This document shows, one piece after another, positions 12,500-23,783 of a stretch of 64,000 bases of DNA. Made by a program: the position numbers and the translations under genes. The notes beneath the pieces were generated by a model. The model was not told the origin of the DNA, made no database searches, and saw only the letters and a program-made list of their open reading frames with translations. The stretch's first letter is position 1. Each line of letters begins with the position of its first letter. Source of the stretch: Cardiocondyla obscurior (Eukaryota; Arthropoda; Insecta; Hymenoptera; Formicidae); NCBI RefSeq assembly GCF_019399895.1, contig NW_027228791.1, forward strand, positions 291,366 to 355,365, read 5' to 3'.

Positions 12500-12742
12500 A
12501 TCGCGAAGAATCTTTGCAATCGCCGTTGTAACTTTAATACCGCTCTTCGTCTTTAATGGCACGGTCCATGCATGCTTGTTCAGCACATCGATAACGGTGA
12601 ATATGTAGTGGTAACTTCGGTTGACACGTGTGTATGGACGCATTTCGACTACATCAGTTTGCCACAAGTCATCATACCTGTGCACTATAACATGTCTTCG
12701 AGAAAAATTTCTTCTCGCTGGAGTATGCAATTCGTTTACCAA

Positions 12743-12923
12743 TTATAGTTTCTCGGAGCTTATTTTCTTAGATATGTTAAGACTTTAAGATCCATTGCGC
12801 TATTAAAATTTTATGAACATGAACAACAGTTGCAATGGAAATAATAATAATGGAGTTGACGACAAAAACTGCAACGGAAACGGCAACGGAAACGGTAACG
12901 GAAACGGCAACAGAAATGGCTGT
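12743..12923. repeat. Short spacer with an AACGG(C/A) hexamer run
   Basis: 12866-12916 is a simple repeat of ACGGAAACGGCA-like units between the integrase 5' end and the 3' end of protein B. No gene seen. Confidence 0.5.
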
Positions 12924-13931
12924 TCAATCGTATTCATTACGAAGTGTGTTTAGCACAACTTGTACACTATTTCGCAATATTTCTATTTCTCTATTAAGCA
13001 CCTCAATTCGATCTTTCAAAATTTATTAATTTTGCTAAACATATTGTTTGTTGGCATTACCATTATCCGAAGGTTCAGCTACATGCTTAATTTTGAGTGA
13101 TTGCGCGTCGTAATCGGTGGATGTCGTACAAAGAGCGTTATCGAACACATAATTTCTAACCAACTGTATAAAAATGAGTAATTACAATAATGAGAATTTA
13201 CAAATAACGCCGCGGGAATGGTACGCGGTCGTGACCGGTTTAATTAACGCGAAAAGGCGGGTGTAAGTCCTTCGAATATGCCAGTTACGCGGAGACACGC
13301 GTTGAGCACGTAGCCGGTAGATGAGATCCGCACAGAATCTATAAATGAGTTTCACGCTTGAGTTAGTCTTTAAATTGATATCTGTCTGTTTAAATGTTCT
13401 TGAGAGCTCGCACTGAGTTTAAACAATGAGTCACAATTATATTAATCGTGAGTTCACCGCTGCGAGATCTGATGAGCTACTGAGCATGAGGTTCAACACG
13501 CCTCGTGCTTCAGGGTGATGTCTTCCAAAAGATTCTTGGCGTGTTGCACACGGCGAAGATAATCTGGATGAGTTTTACTGGAGACAAGGCAATGAGTTGA
13601 ACGATGAGTAGCACAATGAGTAAGAATTCTGAGAGAAGCACAGTGCACGTTGTTGCACACGAGGTGATGTTTGGCACGGCTAGACGAACATTGATAAACC
13701 TCGAGCCGGCAACGCCTTTGAGAATCGGAGGCGATTATCGAACGACAGATCGATATCGATCCGTCGCCGGTGATCAGCCACGAGGTGCTGCCCCGCGGCA
13801 GTGACATAATTAATTACTAACTTCAAATCTTGAACACCAACGCATTATATCGATAATGCTGATTGGTATTACTTCCTCCTCCTCTATCTTTAAGCAATGT
13901 TCCAAACTTGTTAATCGGCCTTTCGATATCA
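12924..13931 (-). pseudogene. Polinton accessory protein B, interrupted
   Basis: Conserved in insect Polinton-like elements by recognition, but with no function I can name. The upstream part (13842-13931) reads ERPINKFGTLLKDRG. After a solo LTR with a perfect 5-bp duplication the frame resumes at 13164 with VFDNALCTTSTDYDAQSLKI. A coiled-coil-like stretch follows (ILKDRIEVLNREIEILRNSV) and the end is a TGA at 12924-12926. Several in-frame stops lie near 13030-13050. It is head-to-tail with protein A (upstream) and integrase (downstream) on the minus strand, consistent with a structural or assembly gene cluster (inference). Confidence 0.65.
13165..13836 (-). mobile_element. Solo LTR (family S)
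   Basis: On + TGTATAAAAATG...CTTGAACA, 672 bp, with perfect CCAAC duplications at 13160-13164 and 13837-13841. Reverse orientation relative to 19820-20539, 31656-32316 and 60048-60726. Confidence 0.88.
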
Positions 13932-14243
13932 AATGATTAAATTGTGTATGCATATTTCAATTTATAATAAGCCCCACTTCGCGAAGTTCCTCAATAATTG
14001 TTAAAATCTTATTGACGTAAGCGTTATGACCCGCGTAACGTAAGGCTTCGAGCAATCGAAGATGATCTACGAGCTCGTTTGGATCATCCCAATGAATATA
14101 ATCGATTTTATTACTGTTTAATGTTATAGCGTATGGTATACCTTGTTCAATTATTTTACTCAGCACAGGAGCAATTATATTCTTATATTTGTAACCTTTG
14201 TTTCTCTTTACTTGATTTTGAGAATTGTATCACGTTTATGTGC

Positions 14244-15960
14244 TGTGACGTGGCGGCTTTTGTTGCTTTGTCGCAGCTCCCCGCGGCCGTCACAAAGCGT
14301 AGCGGCGCCGGACGAATCGCGGTAGCGAAGAGAGCGAGAAGGGGTCGCGGGAATCTCTGGAGGGTTTTTATTTATTCGAGGCGGTAATTAACGATCGCGC
14401 TTTGGTTGATTCTGTTGTTAATGTATATTATGGAGACTACGGGCCATCATTGCCGGATGAGGAGCGAGAGCAGCGGATCATACGCGGAGGTACGAACTTC
14501 CGGATGAGAAGATGACCGGATACAGGTCGGGATGGGAGGCTACCCATCCTGAAAGCCTTGAAAGACACTTGCCGCCTACGCATCTCGGCGCCAAAAGTAA
14601 CCTGCGGGGAAATTGACGCGACCGCGGACTATGCGAAGCTCACGCCAACCTGTTAGTACCGATAGGGCTCTATGAGGGCAGCTGCTCCCGCGGGAAATCA
14701 GCAACGCAACGCGCGGAAAAATCCGCGAGACACAAAAGTGGGGATGCGCCGTGCCGAAATTTCGCGCGGTGCTCGCTCTCTTCCGTGTGGACACGCGAAC
14801 ATAGCGGGCAATAGAGCGACAGCGTGAAAGTGAGAGCGAGCGACCGAGAGACGGATAACGAGCAAGCGAGAGCGAGCGACCGAGAGACGGAGAACGAGCA
14901 AGCGAAAGCGAGCGAGAGTGAAAGAGCGAGGATAGCGCAAGGCCCAGGAGGTGTTTCATCGGTGAGATCTTCCACCCGCATTGCGGAATTGTTATTTTGT
15001 GAAGCCCTCCGCTTCCCGGGGAGATCGTTGCGGGTTCAGACAATACCCGGCCAAGTTGAACGGGCACGCGGGCCCGATAGATTGCTTGTGGATCCTTGTC
15101 ACAGAGCAAGGACTTAACATTAAAGAGTGGCCACCGACGAGCGTCTGAATGCCGGTGGCAGGACCCCGCGGGAAACAACGGGGCGAATTGCTTGCGTCTA
15201 TTAATTGTACTATTAGTGAGGTTCTCGTGAGTCGCGTCCGCACGGAGAGCCTTCGGCAGCGGCCGAGGCCGGGAAAGAAAGCTTACGATCTCGTTAGCAA
15301 CGGGCGACCGTCCGCGTAGATTCTTTTGTGTTGTGGCGTCCCGCGAAAACATGCCGCGTGTACGGGAGGCGCGTGGCCGGCACCACAACAGTCAGGGCCG
15401 ACGCGAGAATTACGGGAAAACGAGGTCTGAATGAAATACTTGTTCGGGATTTCGTATGGTTAATTTGACGACACGATCAAGGTAATTCCACGACGCCCGA
15501 TCGCGCTTACCCTTTTCTTTTCTTTATTTTATATAATTTTGTTTTATTATTTTGTATCTCGTAATAAACGGCTTAATTGTTCCCGCGATTCTTGAGTGTA
15601 ACATAAAAGTTATTTCGTGCCGTCTTTCCGTGTGTCCGCGAATTCTTCTCATCTTCCCCGCCCCTCTCCGTTCGGATGAGTTAGCCCTCGCGCGTGACGG
15701 CAGTTCGAATCATTTATTGCTCACTTGACGAGACTGATCGATTTGCTAAAAGTATCGGCACGGCAGGGCCCGTGCCTGGCGCCCAAAACCATATCGTTGT
15801 GTGATCACGCCGTCCCGCGTCGGAATACGGCTGAGGAACCGTGACCCCTCCTCCCCCCTCTTCCCCTCGTGTCACGGCGGCGCGCGAATTCTTTAATCGC
15901 GCCCGGCCTTTTTGCTCGCGACTTTTCTCCACGAGGAGGAAAGGAAAATATATTGTGACA
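14244..15960 (+). mobile_element. Solo LTR (family R), complete, inside protein A
   Basis: TGTGACGTGGCGG...TATTGTGACA, 1717 bp, with perfect GTGC duplications at 14240-14243 and 15961-15964. AATAAA at about 15561. It contains a purine-rich tandem stretch (AGAGCGAGCGACCGAGAGAC units, 14823-14930). The long open frame on the minus strand across it does not match other copies and is not a gene. Confidence 0.88.
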
Positions 15961-16490
15961 GTGCATTCGATGCCATGAGTATACTTTTATAATTTTCTTT
16001 ATCGGTATCAGTATAACTGCTCTCATCGAGAAATCTCATAAAAATCAATTCATAAAGTCCCACCGTTCTTGGATACTTTTTACTATCTATAAATATCATT
16101 TTTTATCTAAATCAACACGCTTGTTGCCAATCATCGTTCTACTGTTGTTGAAATAAACTCCGTAAACGCTATCGATGTTGATGGATTTTTTTCCGCTCAA
16201 AACAGCGCCTAGATACTTTTGCCTCAACCGGTCCGTAATGAGTTTGAAGTCTTCCAACCTTCGGATGTTTGCAACTTTTACCGAACAAATGTTACCAAAG
16301 GTTCGTCTGCGGTATCGAAAACATCTTCAATGGAATGAGAGTGTGAACGTTCCCTTAATAAATTTCGTTGTTGCGCTAACTTAAGCGTCTCGATCAACGT
16401 AGACGGTATGGTATGCGACCGTTTTAGCGTCGATTTAATTGGAATCGATGATGTTATTGGTGACGATGCTGTTATGGAAGACGTTGCGTT

Positions 16491-16660
16491 TAATCGTTTC
16501 CGTTTTGGTGTCAATCTACTTTTATCTTTTTCTTCTTTCAATAATGATATCGACGATGTATTTATTAATCGGTTCCGTTATGGTGTTGATCTACTTTCTC
16601 CTTTTTCTTCAGGTAATGATATTGGAGACGCTGTGATTAATCGTTTTCGTTTTGGCGTTA
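16491..16660. repeat. Coding tandem repeat within protein A (three units, 72-75 bp)
   Basis: TAATCG(T/G)TTCCG starts at 16491, 16566 and 16638, each followed by TTTTGGTGT-like and, in the first two, CTTTTTCTTC-like blocks. On the minus strand this encodes lysine/arginine-rich repeats, now out of frame with each other. Confidence 0.65.
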
Positions 16661-16958
16661 ACACATCTTATTTTCCTGAAAAATACGATTTGTTCTTTGA
16701 TACACCTGATTCAACTTCGCTGTTTCCAACGGTGTTTTCTACAATCTGTTTAAGAGGCTCAACAATAGGTTTAAAATGTCGCTCCAGCGTGATATCTTCT
16801 TCTATTTTTCCCGTCTTTATAGCATAATACTTTTTGCGAATTAAATCGCTCGTTTGAGCAATTTTCTTCGCATTTATCATCTCACGATTTGTAAGTTCGC
16901 TACTGTTATTTATATCGAGCTTGACAATTGTCAATCGGTGTATCGACAACGACTGATT

Positions 16959-17118
16959 ATATTAGGATGTCACAAAGTCGTTAAATCTCTTTCTATAGCG
17001 ACCGTTTGAAATAGCGCTGTCCTTATCAGTCACCACAAATCCATACTTTTAATGCCAACATATTCGGCATAATTTACTAAAATCTTCGAAAGGCATATCA
17101 GTGTTAACATGATCATTA
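16959..17118 (-). pseudogene. Polinton packaging ATPase, C-terminal remnant
   Basis: The minus-strand frame reads DHVNTDMPFEDFSKLCR, then, after a stop, KYGFVVTDKD and GRYRKRFNDFV before a terminal stop. I recognise this as the C-terminal end of the A32/FtsK-type packaging ATPase of insect Polintons. The Walker A and B parts are missing: an M-type DNA element starts at 17121 right after a TA. It is directly upstream of protein A. Confidence 0.55.
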
Positions 17119-18126
17119 TACAGGTTGTCCCAAACATAAGTAAACAAACTTTTAGAGTAGATAGAACGTCTAAAAAGAAGACGAAAAGTTTGTTTGAAGA
17201 AGTGGAAATTCGTTCACCTTGAATTTTCCGTCGGCCCGGGCTGTCCGCTCTCGTCCCCAAGATGTTGGTGGAGGTGAATTTTAATAAATGGACTTGATGT
17301 TTAAAAGTTCCGCGACGGATTTATTTAGCGTTGTACAGAAGGTAGAACCTTGGTACGATTCTGCGCTTACAGGTAACGTTGAGTGCGTTCGTACGTAGGC
17401 CGGTACAAATGTACTAAATAGTTTGACTTATTTTTTGCAACCTTGCTCTTCTCGCCTCATACCGCGGTTTTTATACGTTGCTCGGTTTCCAGAAAATTCG
17501 AGATGTTTCCGAGAACGTCTAAGATCATTGAACCACCGTTATGTTATTGTCCCTAAGTGTCGTGTCGGTTTCTATGTTTATATTACATGTTTATTCGGCT
17601 ATATTATTTTACATATTTTTTCGAAATTTCGTCGTTTTGTTTGAACTCTTTGTTTTGTCGTCTTTTCTCGAACAAAGTTTTATACCGTTTTCTAAAATTC
17701 TTACTCGTTTTCGATAAAAAAATTTATATATGCGCGAGAGCGACATATATAAGCGTGGGCTGAGTGAGCGCGCGATAGACAGCGGCGAGTATATCTTAAA
17801 GGCGATGGGCGGAGTCAGCGCGCGGCGAGCAAAACGAGGCGACAACGCGCGTTGTCGCTTCATTTCGCTTGCGTGTCGTCGCATCGTTTCGCTCGCGTGT
17901 TATCTCTTTGTCTTGCTCGCTACGCGTTAGTTTCGCCATTCTCTTTAATAAAACTGGCGCGCGCGTAAGGCGCGCGGAGGCGCCTCAGCGCGCGTTTTTT
18001 GATTTTGGCTTTGAAAAAGTGTTGCTAAAGAGCGTGTGCGGGCACGACTACACAGTTATTATCCGGACGAGACAACGGGGCATAATTATAGTTATGTGCG
18101 CAAAAATTAAACGCTCAATATTCAAT
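17119..18126. other. M-type element end plus unassigned repeat DNA
   Basis: CAGGTTGTCCCAAACATAAG at 17121 after TA is an M-family terminus. From about 17260 the sequence is unrecognised. 17730-17990 is CpG-rich with an ATATATAAGCG motif and could be an LTR promoter region (inference). No Polinton coding sequence is visible here although the ATPase N-terminus would be expected. Confidence 0.4.
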
Positions 18127-18687
18127 ATGTTTTTGCTGCTGTCGGACGATTATAATATTTGTGATTTAACCGCTGAACAACTGCAGCATATCCCAAAAAT
18201 ATTTTTATTGCAACAATTTTCTCAACATATTGACTATTTATGAAATAAACTTTTTGAACACTTAAAAGCCGATTTAGATGTTCAGCAATACCATCGATGT
18301 TTAAAACATTATAATTTATTGAGTTATGAAACGCATGTTGACGGTCCTGCGCCATTAATAAAAAAATTGTGTCAAATGTCTAAGAAAATTAGGCGAGGCT
18401 TGTTAAACAGAGCGATTAACACAATTCTGTTTGAATTGCACATACCCGGGTACCAGTTTTGTGGCCCGAAAACTCGATTAAACGAGCGATTTGCCAGAAG
18501 AGATCGTGGAATTAATCCGTTGGTCGCGGTTTGTTGCAATCACGATATAGCCTACTTACGTAGCAACAATCGCGAAGAGCGCCACGTGGTTGACAATATT
18601 CTCGCCAATAAAGCGCTGCAACGCATTAACGCAAAAGATTCAAGTTTTGACGAAAAAGCCGCAGCCACAACCGTATGGGTGCTATGA
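18127..18687 (+). pseudogene. Polinton phospholipase A2-like protein
   Basis: Starts with ATG at 18127. An in-frame TGA lies at 18241-18243. The conserved domain begins at LHIPGYQFCGPKT (about 18436) and has the paired Asp/His signature region VCCNHDIAYLRS followed by helical DNILANKALQRI. This is the parvovirus-VP1/adintovirus type of PLA2 domain, thought to breach endosomal membranes during entry (family knowledge). The C-terminus shifts frame at about 18677, after which KAKTKLD continues in another frame. It lies immediately before the pX/protease gene, as expected in a virion-protein cluster. Confidence 0.78.
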
Positions 18688-19819
18688 AAGCAAAAACGAA
18701 ACTTGATATAAGCTTATGTAGCGAGAAAGAATACGATGAGAAAAACAGTGAAGAAACGAACCCTTCCGGTAGCGAAACGTGGTGGCGATATACGTCTTCT
18801 ACCTTTACTAAGTGCTATCGGTGGAGCCGCCGGAATCGCAAAAGCTGTAAATGATAAAAAAACTTGACAACGTCAACTTGAAGAAATAAAACGCTATAAT
18901 TATGCCATGAAAGTTCGCGGTGTTTATCTCACTCTATACAAACGTAGTGATGGAGTTTGAAAAAATAATAGAAATAAGAAAGGTAAAAAAAACGCCAATA
19001 AGACGTTAAAACTTTCCAAAAGTGCTATTACCAATATACAGTTAAGACAATTAGCGAAACATGCGCATTCAATATGTTACGTCTCCGACTCCGCGTCTCT
19101 TTTTTTCGACATGTATTAGAAAACTTAGTTAAGGGGAAAGTAGACCGTAGTCCATTGTAATACAAAAGAAAACTTCAGAACCTTCCAGAAAGACAATTCA
19201 TAAAACACGAACATATTCCAGGACAAGTTGTTGCGTGAAAGCATAAAAAAACATACAACAAATTGTAAACGGGCGCCAACAAAAATCAAACAAAAGAAAT
19301 TTGTCTGGACATAAAAAAAAATCAAAACCTAAAGGCTCATAAATATTTCAACTCTGATAGCCTGTCCATCACAGGAAAAGAAAAAAAAACTTTTTCTTAA
19401 AAATGTAATTGCGCATAGATCCTGAGCCTTAGAAAACCAATGGCGCGAGAGGCCCGTGATTACCGGAGTATGTGGTGCAAACAAAAACAATAAAATCAGG
19501 TAACACAATGCATCGTACGGATGGTAGAAGTTTCCCCACCATCTCTCTTTAAAAATGATAATAAAATTCTGGAAAGCTCGGAAGGGATAACTCCTTGAGG
19601 CGGGGGTATTTTGTAGACATCTTATTCCTAAAAACCAATGGATCTCGGGAACTCCTCACCAAAATCTAGAAACTAAGGCGAAAACTTAGAAGTTTAAGAA
19701 AATAAAAAAGGGATGGGGTGCGAATGCCCAATAATTGTAAGATAGGAAAAGTGGAGGAACAAGCTCAGCAAATGAAAGATTTGAATTTCGGAAAAGTAAA
19801 AATTCGGGAATAGTCCTCC

Positions 19820-20539
19820 TGTTCAAGATTTGAAGTTAGTAATTAATTATTTCACCGCCGCGGGGGCAGCACCTCGTGGCTGATCACCGGCAACGGATCG
19901 ATATCTAACTGTCGTTCGATAATCGCCTCCGATTCTCGAAGGCGTTGCCGGCTCGAGGCTTATCAATGTTCGTCTAGCTGTGCCAACCATCACCTCGTGT
20001 GCAACAACGTGCAGTGTGCTTCTCTCACAATTCTTACTCATTGTGCTACTCATCGTGCTACTCATCGTGCTACTCATCGTGCTACTCATCGTGCTACTCA
20101 TCGTTCAACTCATCGCCTTGTCTCCAGTACAACTCATCCAGATCATCTTCACCATGTGCAACACGCCAAGAATCTTCTGGAAGACATCACCCTGCAGCAC
20201 GAGGCGTGTTGAACCTCGTGCTCAGTAGCTCATTAAATCTCGCAGCGTGTGATCTCACAATTAATATAATTGTGACTCGTTGTTAAATTGTGTGCGGATC
20301 TCAAGAACATTTAAACAGACAGATATTAATTTAAGGACTAACTCAAGCATGAAACTCATTGTTAAATTATGTGCGGATCTCATCTACCGGCCACGTGCTC
20401 AACGCGTGTTTCCGCGTAACTGGCATATTCGAAAGACTTACACCCGCCTTTTTGCGTTAATTAAACCGGCCACGACCGCGTATCATCCCCGCGGCGTTAT
20501 TTGTAAATTCTCATCATTGTAATTACTCATCTTTATACA
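19820..20539 (+). mobile_element. Solo LTR (family S) nested in copy B
   Basis: TGTTCAAGATTTG...CTTTATACA, 720 bp. Flanks CCTCC (19815-19819) and CCTCT (20540-20544) are a 5-bp duplication with one change. Longer than its relatives because of a 12-bp tandem expansion (CATCGTGCTACT, about five units, 20042-20100). Confidence 0.82.
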
Positions 20540-20554
20540 CCTCTCTTTTTCCGA

Positions 20555-21978
20555 GTTTATAAAAACTTGTGTTTTGGCGGAGCACGCTCTCTTGCATATC
20601 AGTTACCAGCGCATACGTTTCTTAAAACTATCGCGAGTGTCAGTAAGTGCAAGATCGCAGAACGCGCTTAAGAAGAACCATCAAGAAGATCTCCTAAAAG
20701 TAAGTCTCAACGATTAATTATGTATTGTCGCGAAAATTGATTCCATTAAATGTATTATTTAAATCAAGTGTTCTTTAATAATTTCAATCAAAGAGAGAAG
20801 GGAATGTCCGAGTCGGAGTTTCGGAGTTTTGATTCTGTCTGTTGAATTTTGTTGTGAATCAAATGTGCGAGGAAAATTGCTTCCGAATATCGGCTAAGAT
20901 ACGCCGTCAAATAATTAGCGACCTACAGTGGTTCACGCCGCGAAATGTTGTTGGAAGTTTGGCGACTGTCCATGGCTAAGAAAACGGCAGGCGATCCTCG
21001 CCAAAGATGAACTATAAAGATTCATAGATTGGCAAATTAATAGCTTTGGAAATCGTCGGTGACGAGTCTCCTTCGACCCTTTCTTTGTTAATCTCGTGAA
21101 ATTCTATTCAAATAAAATTAAAATTAAATTGTAAATTTTAGTGGAATCCAATAATAAGAAAACTTTAAAGAAGAGCCGGGCTCGACAGAACAAACAGATC
21201 CGGAATCTAAGAGTTAGTACGCCGGTTTTTCGTCCAATACTTGCTCGCGGCGGCGCCAAGCGAGGAGGTGTTTGTGTCTCCTGCGCGCAACGAGGAGAGA
21301 CCGTGGTCCCCACGTCCGGGCGCTCCGTCACCGTCGCCCATCCATGGAGACCCGGAACCGTTATTCGGATACGTCCCGCCTGAGGAAATTCCTAACGACC
21401 ATCTCAAAACATCGGCCGACATTCTGAATCTTTCAAATCAGTCCACGGAGCCGGGATCGGAACAATTCCGCCCCACGACTCCATCTTATACCCCCGATTC
21501 ATCCCTCATCTCCGAACCACGGTTTCCCGGAAGTGAGCCTCGCGCCTGTTCCTCTCCTCTCTCACCGCCTCTTTTTCCGTTCGAACCCGAGAAGGCCGAC
21601 TCTCTGGGCGAAGATGAATCCATCTCTCTCCCAAAAGTAGACTTCCCCGATCAATCTCCATCTCCCGTCCCGAGTATCGAGATTCTCTAGGAGCATCCGG
21701 AACCAAGAGAGGTTAGAGACCCTCTCCTGGAGCTCCTTCGCAGAGTCTGTACTCCGTAAACAGATCCTGTTCCGGAAAGGGCCTACTCCATCGGCCCTGA
21801 CCATATTAAACCCGAAGAGATCAGAAAACAGGCGGCACGTTCTGCTCCTGATTCTTATTTTTTTATTCATTACCCCAGAATGGAATTTCCTTTCCTGGCC
21901 CCGATGCGGCTAATTGACCTCGTTTTCCCGAGGACCACAGCGAGGATGATTAAAATAAAAGAGATCACGTTAGATTGA
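20555..21978 (+). pseudogene. Unknown spliced gene of copy B
   Basis: Homologue of the copy A gene. A TATA-like TTTATAAAAAC lies at 20556-20566. Exon 1 ends at 20699 (TAAAA|GTAAGT). The intron is 20700-21141, ending ATTTTAG, and exon 2 starts at 21142 with TGGAATCC. Splicing joins A to TG and makes the initiator ATG, as in copy A. The N-terminus is KKSRARQNKQIRNLR, the middle SPIHGDPEPLFGY and TEPGSEQFRPTTPSYTP, and the C-terminal domain PVPERAYSIGPDH and FLAPMRLIDLVF, stop at 21976-21978. There is a frameshift near 21240 and a stop at 21688. No family assigned. Confidence 0.6.
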
Positions 21979-23279
21979 ATCACCGACACGATTTGTTAAA
22001 AGACATTTATACATAGGCACATACACACACACACACACACACATTTCTGTAAATACACTCTGTTTTTTATTATAATGTTAAAATTATACCTATTAATTAG
22101 ATTAAAACCATTTTCATATTTCTTAATTTTTTCTGCCAGAACGTTGATTTTGTTTTTATATTTTAAACGAAATGACTAATATTAAAATTGTTATTTCTGT
22201 CTGCCAAAACGATAAATCTCTTTTATAATTTTAAACGTAATGATTAGTATTAAATTTGTTAATTTTGTTTTGAAAATTCTGAGTTAATCACTTTATATTT
22301 ACCTCCATTATCCCTCATATGCGAATAACCACGCCTGGTTCTATCCCAGAGAATAAGGATTCACCTCCTTTCTCTAAAAAAGAACCAACTACGCGCTCAA
22401 TCTAAATCCGAAATTCTTGAATATTTAATCTGCGCGTAAAATAGCGTGATTTCGAATCTCGAATCCCACGCAAAATTCGGGGGTGCGTCAACTCCCTACC
22501 TTACCCACGAATACCTTTCCTGAGGATTTTCTTCAAATAACCATTTAATAAAAATATAATCCACTTGACGTAACACATATTTTAGAGGCCTTTTTATGCG
22601 TAACACTTTACCGATTGGGGGAATACATTAAAACGAGAGCGGTATTGTGAATTTAGATAAAGTTGAAGGATCAGGTACCCACTGAGTAGCATATGCGAAG
22701 AGAGGAAATCTAGCTACGTATTTTGATAGTTTCGGCAATCTTCAACCACCGCAGGAACTCGCGCGATATTTGAAGAATGATGCAACGCGAATTGAATATA
22801 ATCGCTTGCTATATCAACGTTATAATCAGAACAATTGTGGACAATTGTGTCTACAGTTTCTGAAGACGATCAATGCACAAAATTAAAAACAAACATTATG
22901 CGTTGTAAACTCAGTATCAAACATGTCACTGACGCTCACGTTATCGAGCAAAAGTAGTATCCTCGCGGTGAGCTACTTTCCTGCTATAGATTTAAGCGAT
23001 GGCGAATTTGAACTCGGGCTGGTTGATTTTGAAACGTATTTTACAATTCTCAATGTAAACTCATCAAATAATACATTCTATTTTAATAATGTTGATGATG
23101 ATAATGATGGTAATGATAATGGAGTAAAGTATTACTATTCTCGACGGCTCGTACGAACTGTGCGATATTGCCGAATACTTAAAACGTACGCTCGACGAGC
23201 TTCATATCAACGATGCTGCAAAGAAAATGATTCCATATGGTAATTGTTGATATTTTAATACAAGTGGATCGTGCTTGGA

Positions 23280-23580
23280 TTTATTAAATGAATTAATAAA
23301 TATAATATTTAACAATTATTAATTCTTTATTTGTAACACCTTTGATAACATACAAAGAAAGTGCTTATGAGCTTTGCTTATGGACGCGTTAGATCTGGGA
23401 CTGAAGCCTTCGCCTTCCTATTGTTCTGTTTGTCTCCACAAGGGACTTTCCTTTTGTCTTTTCCTTATCAAGGTTCTACGTATTTAATATCTACTACTTA
23501 ATAGAGTCACGTACTCTTCTAAGAACTATTTACTAACTCAATTAGGGTATCTTATATCAGTTTAGATTGTATAAATTTAT
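23280..23580 (-). repeat. Family U repeat inside the penton gene
   Basis: About 23400-23545 is the reverse complement of the 10440-10600 repeat (GGACTTTCCTTTTGTC, AGAGTCACGTACTCTTC). Exact ends not resolved. Confidence 0.45.
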
Positions 23581-23783
23581 AGATTATATTCAATATTTCA
23601 ACAGTAATAATGAAAAAGATTACCCTTTGACGATTAGAGCTAATAACAATACGATAAAGAGCGAGATTAAGTGTATTTATCAAATAAATTTTACCAAACC
23701 ATACAATATTGGATCGTTGTTAGAATTTTCATCAAATCGCATACTCGAGCCGTTACGTTGGCATGAATCGGACGCACCGATAC

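Larger units (their letters stand above)
10855..12742 (-). pseudogene. Polinton retroviral-type integrase (DDE), interrupted
   Basis: Polintons use this integrase for insertion. The N-terminal part (12500-12742) has LHTPARRNFSRRHV and the first catalytic Asp in WQTDVVEM. The middle part (11209-11680) has the second Asp in LQTDKEKEF and the Glu in VVERFNQTLK. The C-terminal part (10855-10983) has LLEDSCGKSVAGGFYEQELL, a chromodomain-like tail typical of Polinton integrases. A solo LTR with 5-bp duplication (11681-12499) and a 221-bp LTR-like unit with 4-bp duplication (10984-11204) interrupt it, and at both sites the reading frame continues if the insert and one duplication are discounted. It therefore had a long open frame when these inserted. 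Confidence 0.9.
13957..16949 (-). pseudogene. Polinton accessory protein A, interrupted
   Basis: A large conserved Polinton-associated protein of unknown role. Read from the right: a helical N-terminal part (16949-16668) with TSDLIRKKYYAIKTGKIEED and RHFKPIVEPLKQIVENT; a basic, serine-rich region (16667-16280) encoded by about 72-75-bp tandem repeats; a segment YPRTVGLYELIFMRF at about 16070; then, beyond the R LTR, YKNIIAPVLSKIIEQGIPYA and IHWDDPNELVDHLRLLEA, ending LREVGLIIN at 13957. There are frameshifts in the repeat region and near 14190. The gene sits between the ATPase remnant and protein B, all on minus. A capsid or assembly role is plausible but unproven. Confidence 0.72.
19075..22575 (+). 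mobile_element. TG...CA-bounded gene-carrying element, copy B
   Basis: Same ends as copy A (TGTTACGTC / GACGTAACA). Flanks AATA (19071-19074) and CATA (22576-22579) may be a decayed 4-bp duplication. About 2.78 kb without the nested S LTR. Shares with copy A the TTTTTTTCGACAT block near the left end, the promoter-like region, the spliced gene and the 3' block GGTTCTATCCCAG (22339). It has a (CA)n tract at about 22020-22042. Confidence 0.75.
18736..22886 (+). pseudogene. Polinton pX-like / adenain-like cysteine protease, split by copy B
   Basis: The N-terminal part (18736-19074) is basic and has GGDIRLLPLLSAIGGAAGIA, the hydrophobic motif of pX-like core proteins, then GVYLTLYKR and a conserved SKSAITNIQLRQLAKHA. 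It has stops at about 18868 and 18958. The C-terminal part (22576-22886) reads YFRGLFMRNTLP and GIVNLD, then the catalytic histidine region GTH, FDSFGNLQPP, and the catalytic cysteine in NNCGQLCLQFL, ending at TAA 22884-22886. Stops follow GIH and GTH. The adenain (C5) family matures capsid proteins (family knowledge). Copy B (19075-22575) sits between the halves. Confidence 0.75.

Noticed and set aside
14576..15388. 270-aa ORF on minus in the R LTR
   Set aside because: Composed of low-complexity Ser/Arg/Leu runs from the purine-rich repeat; not conserved in the other R copies.
20042..20100. Possible CRISPR-like array (regular short repeats)
   Set aside because: 12-bp units with no spacers, inside a eukaryotic LTR.
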